Positions 1 through 5,966 of a stretch of DNA of 10,370 nt are shown here, piece after piece (the first letter of the stretch is position 1; each line of letters opens with the position of its first letter). Location of the stretch: assembly GCA_002441545.1 (NCBI GenBank), contig DJWL01000069.1:25547-35916 (forward strand), written 5' to 3'. Under the pieces are notes generated by a model. The model saw only the letters and a program-made list of their open reading frames with translations. It did not search any database and had not been told where the DNA came from. The stretch comes from Flavobacteriaceae bacterium UBA6231. GTDB lineage: Bacteria; Bacteroidota; Bacteroidia; Flavobacteriales; Flavobacteriaceae. Made by a program: the position numbers and the translations under genes.

Positions 1-722
1 CCTGATTTTTTTGCTTTTAAAAGCAAAAAAACATCAGAGCTATTAAAAAGTGTAAAAGCAAGCAGACCAACAACTAATTTTTTGTATTCTAAAGGGCTTA
101 CTTTCCAATAATTTAGAAACGAAAAAAACGGTGTAGCAACTTTTAGATTAGGTTCATTTGTCTTTTTATCTTTAAGTAAAAACGAAACCAAAACAGCAAG
201 AAGCCCAGGAATAAAGGCGATAAAAAAAAGGGTTTTGTAGTTCTGTGGGAAATAATACAAATAAATCAAAGCTAAAGATGGACCAAGTACTGCGCCCAAA
301 GTGTCCATTGAGCGATGAAATCCAAAAACTTTTCCTTTTGTTTTAGCGGTTGCTTCATCTGAAAGTATAGCATCTCTTGCCCCAGTTCTTATTCCTTTTC
401 CGAAACGGTCAATGGTCCGAGCAAAGAAAATCCAAAGAGGATAAATAAAAATAGCCATCATTGGTTTTGAAATAGCACTAAAAGTATAGCCAATTTGAAC
501 AAATGGAACTCTTTTGCCCGAAGTGTCTGAAAGTTTGCCAAAATAACCTTTGCTTAAACCTGCTGTTGCTTCTGCAACACCTTCAAGTATTCCAATAAGT
601 AAGATAGAAAATCCAATTGATTTTAAATAAATCGGCATGATAGGATACAGCATTTCGCTAGCTGTGTCTGTAAACAAACTTACCAACGACAAAATCCAAA
701 CGGTCCGTGTTATATATTTCAA
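1..722 (-). CDS. MFS transporter, 3' end outside the window
   Basis: Inner-membrane secondary transporter of the major facilitator superfamily; substrate unknown. About 240 residues are visible and the frame is open to the left edge. The N-terminus has a first membrane segment (residues about 8-30) followed by alternating hydrophobic helices. The loop 2-3 signature is at residues 59-71 (GYFGKLSDTSGKR, the MFS motif A pattern with Asp66). A second conserved stretch, ARTIDRFGKGIRTGARDA, lies at residues 101-118, with the charged DR-GKG-RT-RD pattern common in bacterial drug/sugar-type MFS proteins. The start is unusual: the frame is open back to a stop at 832-834, but it has no ATG before codon 24 (ATG at 651-653), which would cut away most of helix 1. 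I therefore take the TTG at 720-722, just before the conserved KYITRTVW segment. It lies downstream of hutU on the same strand, 219 bases away, so independent expression is likely. The family is clear; the start is not. Confidence 0.85.
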   Translation of the reverse strand, partial: MKYITRTVWILSLVSLFTDTASEMLYPIMPIYLKSIGFSILLIGILEGVAEATAGLSKGYFGKLSDTSGKRVPFVQIGYTFSAISKPMMAIFIYPLWIFFARTIDRFGKGIRTGARDAILSDEATAKTKGKVFGFHRSMDTLGAVLGPSLALIYLYYFPQNYKTLFFIAFIPGLLAVLVSFLLKDKKTNEPNLKVATPFFSFLNYWKVSPLEYKKLVVGLLAFTLFNSSDVFLLLKAKKS

Positions 723-869
723 TTTATTAAGTTTGAATTTGTGTTCAATTTTAGTTAGTGTACAACTTAGTTTAAGATTAGTTAAGCAGGCAATAACTAA
801 ATTAGTAAAAGAAAATGTGCCAATGGAAAATTCATAAGAATTTCCTAGTAAGTTATGACCAAGTAATTA

Positions 870-889
870 TTTTTACACTTTTGTAAAAA
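870..889. repeat. Short inverted repeat between hutU and the MFS gene
   Basis: Perfect 8-base arms (TTTTTACA and TGTAAAAA) flank a 4-base loop, CTTT. It lies in the 219-base gap between the hutU stop and the proposed MFS start. On the plus strand a T-run follows it (894-899), but no plus-strand gene ends here. On the minus strand, the direction of hutU, no clear T-run follows, so a role as the hutU terminator is doubtful. An AT-only hairpin of this size can also arise by chance in such AT-rich DNA. I see nothing else in the gap. Confidence 0.3.
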
Positions 890-941
890 GTAGTTTTTTG
901 TTTATTATTATCAAATTCCTTTAATATTTACAAAACAGTAT

Positions 942-2942
942 TTATTTAAAAAGGGTTTTTAATAAATCATCTGACACTAAATTTGGTAATGTAACCTTAA
1001 GGTTTGGCGTTCGTTCCATTTCTCTTTTTATCGCAAAAATAGCCTCTTTGTTTCTTGCCCAACTTCTTCTAGCAATTCCGTTATTAACATCATAAAAAAG
1101 CATATTTTTTAGTCTGTTTTCTGCTTCTTTTGTACCATCTAGTAACATACCAAACCCTCCATTAATAACTTCACCCCAGCCAACGCCACCACCATTATGA
1201 ATGGAAACCCATGTAGCGCCTCTAAAGCTGTCCCCAATAACATTGTGAATTGCCATGTCAGCAGTAAACTTACTGCCATCATATATGTTTGAAGTTTCTC
1301 TGTAAGGAGAATCTGTTCCACTTACATCATGATGGTCTCTACCTAATACAACCGGACCAATTTCACCATTAGAAATGGCTTTATTAAATGCATTTGCAAT
1401 TTTTGAACGTCCTTCGGCATCAGCATATAAAATTCTTGCTTGTGAGCCAACCACCATTTTGTTGTTTTTGGCTTCTTTAATCCAAGTGATATTATCTTGA
1501 AGTTGTTGCTTAATTTCATTAGGAGCCGTTTCAAAAATCTCCTGTAAAACGAGCATTGCAATTTCGTCGGTTTTATCTAAATCTTCAGATTTCCCTGAAG
1601 CACACACCCAACGAAATGGTCCAAACCCATAATCAAAACACATAGGGCCTAAAATATCTTGAACATAAGAAGGATATTTAAAATCAATGTTATTATCACT
1701 CATAACATTTGCTCCAGCCCGAGAAGCTTCAAGCAAGAAAGCATTTCCGTAGTCAAAAAAATAAGTCCCACGTTCTGTGTGTTTATTTATGGCATCAGCA
1801 TGACGGCGTAATGTTGCTTGAACTTTTTGTTTGAATAGTTCTGGGTTTTCACTAATTAATTTATTAGCCTCATCATAAGTTATGTCAATAGGATAATAAC
1901 CACCAGTCCAAGGAATATGAAGAGAAGTTTGGTCTGAACCTACATGAATAAAAATATCTTCTTTATAAAATTGTTCCCAGACATCAACAACATTTCCAAT
2001 ATAAGCAATAGATACTGTTTCATTGTTTTTTTTAGCTTGTTTTACTCGCTCAATTAATTGATTCATGTTGTCGATTAACACATCAACCCAACCTTGCTCG
2101 TGTCTTTTAGTAGCAGCTTTAGGATTTACTTCAGCACAAACAGTAATACATCCGGCAATATTTCCAGCTTTAGGTTGTGCTCCGCTCATGCCACCCAATC
2201 CTGCAGTTAAAAATATTTTACCTTTTGTTGTATCTCCTTTAGGCAATATGTTTCTAAAGGCATTCATTAAAGTAATAGTGGTTCCGTGTACAATACCTTG
2301 TGGACCAATATACATAAACGAACCTGCTGTCATTTGACCATATTGGGTAACACCTAAGGCATTAAATTTTTCCCAATCATTAGGTTGTGAATAATTTGGA
2401 ATCATCATGCCATTGGTCACTACAACTCTTGGAGCTTCTTTAGAGGATGGAAATAATCCCATAGGGTGACCAGAATACATATGAAGTGTTTGTTCATCTG
2501 TCATGTTTGCCAAATATTGCATGGTAATTAAATATTGGGCCCAATTTTGGAATACGGCACCATTTCCTCCATAAGTAATTAGCTCTTCAGGATGTTGTGC
2601 TACAGCTGGATTTAAGTTGTTTTGTATCATTAACATAATGGTTGCTGCCTGTAATGATTTTGAAGGATATTCAGAAATAGGGCGGGCATACATGTCATAT
2701 TGAGGCTTGAACCTGTACATATAAATACGTCCGTAAGAAATTAATTCTTCTGCAAATTCTATGGCTAATTCTTGATGCCATTTTTCAGGAAAATAGCGTA
2801 AAGCATTGCGAATAGCCAATTGCTTTTCATTCTCAGACAATATATCTTTACGTTTTGGAGCTCTATTTATTCCAGAAGGATAACTTCTTTTTGGTGGTAA
2901 ATCTGTTGGAATTCCTTGTAATATAAGTTCTTTAAATGTCAT
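942..2942 (-). CDS. hutU: Urocanate hydratase (urocanase), long form
   Basis: Cytoplasmic NAD+-dependent enzyme that hydrates urocanate to 4-imidazolone-5-propionate, step two of histidine breakdown. The 666-residue product is about 110 residues longer than the proteobacterial and Bacillus enzymes (about 555) and close in size to animal urocanase. Visible landmarks include YGGNGAVFQNWAQYLITMQY near residue 124, QMTAGSFMYIGPQGIVHGTT at 203-222, the glycine-rich AGLGGMSGAQPKAG at 247-260 (dinucleotide site), and GRDHHDVSGTDSPYRETSN at 534-552. The catalytic cysteine is expected at Cys447 in GFGPFRWVCASG, where the short form reads FQGLPARICW. The ATG at 2940-2942 follows the hutH stop by 9 untranslated bases, so the two are co-transcribed and probably translationally coupled. 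The frame is intact with no missing key residue. Identification is very secure. Confidence 0.97.
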   Translation of the reverse strand: MTFKELILQGIPTDLPPKRSYPSGINRAPKRKDILSENEKQLAIRNALRYFPEKWHQELAIEFAEELISYGRIYMYRFKPQYDMYARPISEYPSKSLQAATIMLMIQNNLNPAVAQHPEELITYGGNGAVFQNWAQYLITMQYLANMTDEQTLHMYSGHPMGLFPSSKEAPRVVVTNGMMIPNYSQPNDWEKFNALGVTQYGQMTAGSFMYIGPQGIVHGTTITLMNAFRNILPKGDTTKGKIFLTAGLGGMSGAQPKAGNIAGCITVCAEVNPKAATKRHEQGWVDVLIDNMNQLIERVKQAKKNNETVSIAYIGNVVDVWEQFYKEDIFIHVGSDQTSLHIPWTGGYYPIDITYDEANKLISENPELFKQKVQATLRRHADAINKHTERGTYFFDYGNAFLLEASRAGANVMSDNNIDFKYPSYVQDILGPMCFDYGFGPFRWVCASGKSEDLDKTDEIAMLVLQEIFETAPNEIKQQLQDNITWIKEAKNNKMVVGSQARILYADAEGRSKIANAFNKAISNGEIGPVVLGRDHHDVSGTDSPYRETSNIYDGSKFTADMAIHNVIGDSFRGATWVSIHNGGGVGWGEVINGGFGMLLDGTKEAENRLKNMLFYDVNNGIARRSWARNKEAIFAIKREMERTPNLKVTLPNLVSDDLLKTLFK

Positions 2943-2953
2943 TTTTTTTAGAT

Positions 2954-4444
2954 TTATCTAACTATGAAAGATTGATTAATAACTAGGTTTATCATAGCAT
3001 TAATATCATTTTTTAAAATTCTGTCCTCTTCAAGTTTTTTAACTTTAGCTCTTATAATTTTAAAATTTTCTTCTACAATTTCAGAAAATGTATTTGGTCT
3101 TCTAAACTCTAAAGCTTGCGCGGCATACATAAGTTCTATGGCGAGTATTTTCTCTAAATTTCCTAATATTTGATTAAATTTTCTACCAGAAATACTTCCC
3201 ATAGATACATGATCTTCTTGTCCTAATGATGTTGGAATACTGTCTGCAGAAGGAGGGAAGCATAAAGATTTATTCTCTGTTACTAATGCAGCAGTTGTGT
3301 ATTGCGGAATCATGAAACCAGAGTTCAATCCGCCTCCAGTTGTTAATAAACGTGGTAATCCATATTTGCCTTCAATTAATAAATAACAGCGTCTATCAGC
3401 AATATTTCCTAATTCTGATGCTGCAATAGAAGCATAATCCAGCGCCATAGCTAATGGTTGCCCGTGAAAATTCCCGCCTGAAATTGCCTCTGTTTCACTT
3501 AAAACAATAGGGTTATCTGTTACAGCGTTCATCTCAATTTTAGCTAAATCATTTAAATGATAGAAAGCATTTCTTGAAGCTCCGTGTACTTGAGGAATAC
3601 ATCTCATAGAATACGGATCTTGAACCCGTTCGCAATTTTCATGAGACATAATGTTTTCTGAATCTTTAAAAAACATTCTCATGCGCTTGGCTACTTTTAA
3701 ATTTCCTTTAAATGGTCTTATTGTGTGCAATGCTTCTTTAAAAGGGGAAGCACTTCCTTTATACCCTTCAATGCTCATAGCACCAGCCAAATCTGCTAAA
3801 TCAAGTAGATAACTCATTTTTTTTAACCCAACTATGGTATGAGCCAAAATAAATTGGGTGCCATTTATTAAAGCTAAACCTTCTTTTGCTTGTAATTGAA
3901 GAGGTTTAAGTGAGTGAGCTTTAAGTAATTGATTAGCAGGTACTATTTCATTATCTAACCAAAACTCACCTTCGCCAATTAATGGTAAAAATAAATGTGA
4001 TAAAGGCGCCAAATCTCCTGATGCTCCAACTGATCCTTGTTCTGGAACTACTGGTAACAAGTTGTTTTCAATAAAGTATATAATGCGGTTAATAACTTCT
4101 AATCGAATTCCAGAAAAACCTTGACATAAAGCATGTACTTTACAAATCATCATGATTTTTGAGAGTTGCTTATCAATAGGATTTCCAACACCAACTGCGT
4201 GAGTAATTAAAAGATTTTCTTGAAGTTTATTCGTTTCTGCAGGAGTAATTTGTACATCGCATAAAGGGCCAAATCCAGTATTTATTCCATAAACAGCTTT
4301 GTTTGATTGAGCCATTTTTTCAACTCTCTTTCTGCTTTCATTTACTTTAGCTATAGCTTCATTAGAGAGAATAGCTTTTAAGCTACCATTTGAAACATTT
4401 ATTACTTTGTTAACTGTTAGTTTATCTATACCGTATTTAAACAT
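2954..4444 (-). CDS. hutH: Histidine ammonia-lyase (histidase)
   Basis: Cytoplasmic enzyme that removes ammonia from L-histidine to give trans-urocanate, the entry step of the hut pathway; the active form is normally a homotetramer. At 496 residues it is of usual length (about 500). The self-forming MIO cofactor comes from Ala141-Ser142-Gly143 in GSVGASGDLAPLSH. Other family marks are YGINTGFG at 52-59 (the catalytic tyrosine), QDPYSMRC at 275-282, the NAVTDNP stretch at 306-312 and ISGGNFHGQP at 321-330. This full set argues for histidase rather than phenylalanine or tyrosine ammonia-lyase, and the adjacent urocanase confirms it. It is the first gene of a hutH-hutU operon, divergent from a LysR-type gene; a candidate -7 promoter element lies 33 bases before the ATG. 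There is no Shine-Dalgarno sequence, which is normal in Bacteroidota. Confidence 0.97.
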   Translation of the reverse strand: MFKYGIDKLTVNKVINVSNGSLKAILSNEAIAKVNESRKRVEKMAQSNKAVYGINTGFGPLCDVQITPAETNKLQENLLITHAVGVGNPIDKQLSKIMMICKVHALCQGFSGIRLEVINRIIYFIENNLLPVVPEQGSVGASGDLAPLSHLFLPLIGEGEFWLDNEIVPANQLLKAHSLKPLQLQAKEGLALINGTQFILAHTIVGLKKMSYLLDLADLAGAMSIEGYKGSASPFKEALHTIRPFKGNLKVAKRMRMFFKDSENIMSHENCERVQDPYSMRCIPQVHGASRNAFYHLNDLAKIEMNAVTDNPIVLSETEAISGGNFHGQPLAMALDYASIAASELGNIADRRCYLLIEGKYGLPRLLTTGGGLNSGFMIPQYTTAALVTENKSLCFPPSADSIPTSLGQEDHVSMGSISGRKFNQILGNLEKILAIELMYAAQALEFRRPNTFSEIVEENFKIIRAKVKKLEEDRILKNDINAMINLVINQSFIVR

Positions 4445-4462
4445 GGTTGAAATAATGTGTTA

Positions 4463-4496
4463 TTTGTTGATAAATACAAAGTTATGCTTATTTTTG
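4463..4496 (+). promoter_or_regulatory. Candidate promoter of the LysR-type gene (-33 and -7)
   Basis: TTTG at 4463-4466 and TATTTTTG at 4489-4496 match the Bacteroidota -33 (TTTG) and -7 (TAnnTTTG) elements, with a 22-base spacer inside the 17-23 range reported for Flavobacterium promoters. Transcription would start near 4502, about 24 bases before the ATG at 4526. The -7 box lies only 4 bases from the oppositely directed hutH -7 box, so polymerase could hardly occupy both promoters at once. Confidence 0.5.
4477..4484 (-). promoter_or_regulatory. Candidate -7 element of the hutH promoter
   Basis: The minus strand reads TAACTTTG, an exact match to the Bacteroidota -7 consensus TAnnTTTG. Transcription would begin near 4471, giving a leader of about 25-30 bases before the hutH ATG. 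No TTTG -33 box is found at the expected distance upstream; that place is taken by the palindrome at 4504-4520. This is what an activator-dependent promoter would look like. The match is seen directly; its use is inferred. Confidence 0.5.
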
Positions 4497-4503
4497 ATGC
4501 TTA

Positions 4504-4520
4504 ATAATATTAAATATTAT
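4504..4520. promoter_or_regulatory. Perfect palindrome, candidate LysR-type operator
   Basis: ATAATATT, one central A, then AATATTAT: 8-base arms with no mismatch. It ends 5 bases before the LysR-type ATG, covering the presumed start of that transcript, and corresponds to roughly -33 to -49 of the presumed hutH transcript. LysR-family regulators typically bind AT-rich dyads in such shared intergenic regions. A second, weaker dyad (TATTT, 6 bases, AAATA at 4461-4476) lies over the regulator's -33 box and could be the other half of an extended site. In DNA this AT-rich, chance cannot be excluded. Confidence 0.4.
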
Positions 4521-4525
4521 AAGAA

Positions 4526-5416
4526 ATGATACCTAAAAGTAATCAATTAGAATTACGTCACTTAAAATATTTTTTGGCAGTTGCTGAAGAGTTGCATTTT
4601 AGAAAAGCGGCAGAGCGTTTATACATTTCACAACCAGGGTTAAGTAGGCAAATTAAGCAGATGGAAGATGATTTAGGTATTGTGCTATTTGAGCGTCATA
4701 ACAGAAAAGTAGAATTAACTAAAGTTGGTACTTACCTTAAGGATGAATTAACAAGAAATTTAAAAAGCTTAGACCATATATTTAATCATGCCAAATTACT
4801 AAATGATGGTTTGGGGGGAGATTTAAAACTTGGTTATGTTGGGTCGGCTATTCAAAAAGTGATTCCAGATTTGTTGTTGAAGTTTAGAAAAGCTCATACA
4901 AACATTGCATTTACATTAAAAGAAATGGATAATAACAAGCAAATTGAAAGTTTGCTTTCGCAAGAAATTGATATAGGTTTTGTTAGAATGGAAAGAGTTC
5001 CAAGACATGTTGAAATTGTGCCTTTATTAACAGAATCATTTTGCTTGGTTTTACCAAAAAATCATCCTTTAAGTAGTAGTAATTTTAAAAACATGAATCA
5101 ATTAAAGTATGAATCATTTATATTGTTTGATCCTGAATACAGTGCTACATATCATGAAAAAGTGATGCAAATTTTTGATGATAGCGGATTTGCGCCAATA
5201 ATATCACATAATACCATACATGCAAGCTCAATTTATAAATTGGTAGAGCATAATTTTGGTATTTCTATTGTTCCTAATTCATTAAAGTTGAGTGACAACA
5301 GTCATTTAAAATTTATAGATTTAGATAAAATACCACAAAGAACCGTATTATCTGTAGTTTGGAATAAAGATAATACCAATCCTATTTTAGAGAAATTTTT
5401 AGAATATGTTAAGTAA
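4526..5416 (+). CDS. LysR-type transcriptional regulator, likely controls hutHU
   Basis: A 296-residue cytoplasmic DNA-binding protein of usual LysR-family length. Residues about 8-67 form the winged helix-turn-helix (ELRHLKYFLAVAEELHF, then AAERLYISQPGLSRQIKQME, then LFERHNRKVELTKVG). A linker helix runs to about 90 and the effector-binding domain from about 95 to the end (GDLKLGYVGSAIQKVIPDLL; DIGFVRM; FGISIVPNS). The LRHLKYF start and the LKEMDNNKQIESL segment recall the BenM/CatM/CbnR subgroup, whose members respond to small acids from catabolic pathways. It is divergent from hutH, the classic layout for a LysR activator and its target. Known hut regulators elsewhere are HutC (GntR type) and HutP, so control by a LysR protein, perhaps sensing urocanate or histidine, is inference from position. 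Its last 18 bases overlap the 3' end of a decayed esterase on the other strand. Confidence 0.93.
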   Translation: MIPKSNQLELRHLKYFLAVAEELHFRKAAERLYISQPGLSRQIKQMEDDLGIVLFERHNRKVELTKVGTYLKDELTRNLKSLDHIFNHAKLLNDGLGGDLKLGYVGSAIQKVIPDLLLKFRKAHTNIAFTLKEMDNNKQIESLLSQEIDIGFVRMERVPRHVEIVPLLTESFCLVLPKNHPLSSSNFKNMNQLKYESFILFDPEYSATYHEKVMQIFDDSGFAPIISHNTIHASSIYKLVEHNFGISIVPNSLKLSDNSHLKFIDLDKIPQRTVLSVVWNKDNTNPILEKFLEYVK

Positions 5417-5952
5417 TATGAGTTGTAATTTATATTTTACTTCTTTTGTTATCGTCTTACAATTGTCAGTTCTAAAAGGTGCTGTGTGAAAACCTTCTTT
5501 GTTATATAAATTACTTTGAGATGCATCACCGATCCAACTATAACGTACAGCAATAGGGTTTTTTACCTCGTCGTTAAAAACTAATACACTATTGTTTTCA
5601 ATATATGCGTAAGCTTGATGAAAAACTTGATCAGTTCCAGCAATCTCAAATCCTTTGACTTGTCCGTTTTTTGTCTGAAGTATATAATCCACTTCTTATA
5701 TCATCAGATTCTCCTAATTCTTCAGTTTTCCATATTTCAGGTTCATTGATGTTTAGCCAAGAGCCATCATCAAAATTTAGTTTGATAAATAGAAGGTAGG
5801 TACCCTGTTTGCTAATTTAGGTTATCTCCATGTTTGAATTTGCATTGGTTGGGTAAATATTGTATTAGTTGTACGAAATTTTTATAGAAATAATCACAGA
5901 AAAAAAGCAACTAAAATACAGGCTAGTATTTTTTGTTTAAAAGCTATTTCAT
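5399..5952 (-). pseudogene. Decayed sialate O-acetylesterase-like gene remnant
   Basis: Three pieces in different frames look like the residue of one secreted carbohydrate esterase. The 5' piece begins at the ATG at 5950-5952, hits a stop at codon 3, then encodes a signal-peptide-like LFKQKILACILVAFFL before further stops. A middle piece at about 5705-5804 reads FDDGSWLNINEPEIWKTEEL, resembling the FDDS-W-P-W segment of the beta-sandwich domain inserted in sialate O-acetylesterases. The 3' piece (5399-5692) encodes KGFEIAG, NPIAVRYSWIGD, NLYNKEGFHTAPFRTDN and EVKYKL, the characteristic C-terminus of that family. Intact members are several times longer, so the catalytic SGNH region is missing: internal deletion plus frameshifts. 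The C-terminal end is still well conserved, suggesting recent decay. It follows the GH30-GH5 cluster on the same strand and may once have been its deacetylase. The family call is good for the C-terminus and weaker for the 5' half. The rest of 5693-5966 has no other gene that I can see. Confidence 0.7.
5900..5935 (-). terminator. Possible intrinsic terminator downstream of GH5
   Basis: On the minus strand, AAAATAC and GTATTTT form a perfect 7-base stem with a 6-base loop. The stem can be extended by CAA/TTG across a 2-base bulge, and C plus seven T's follow. It lies about 30 bases beyond the GH5 stop and could end the cluster's transcript. The stem is GC-poor, and the same bases encode the signal-peptide-like stretch of the decayed esterase, so the structure may be incidental. 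Confidence 0.3.
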
Positions 5953-5966
5953 GACGTGATGTTTAT

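Noticed and set aside
637..837. Plus-strand open frame of 66 codons
   Set aside because: It lies antisense to the start of the MFS gene, whose minus-strand frame carries clear family motifs; no recognisable protein.
870..889. Hairpin as the hutU transcription terminator
   Set aside because: On the minus strand it is AT-only and not followed by a T-run; kept only as an inverted repeat.
2065..2337. Plus-strand open frame of 90 codons inside hutU
   Set aside because: Antisense shadow of a strongly conserved urocanase segment; no start context or family features.
5399..5692. A standalone 97-residue protein from a GTG start
   Set aside because: The sequence is only the C-terminal end of a much larger esterase, and related fragments lie upstream in other frames; a remnant explains it better.
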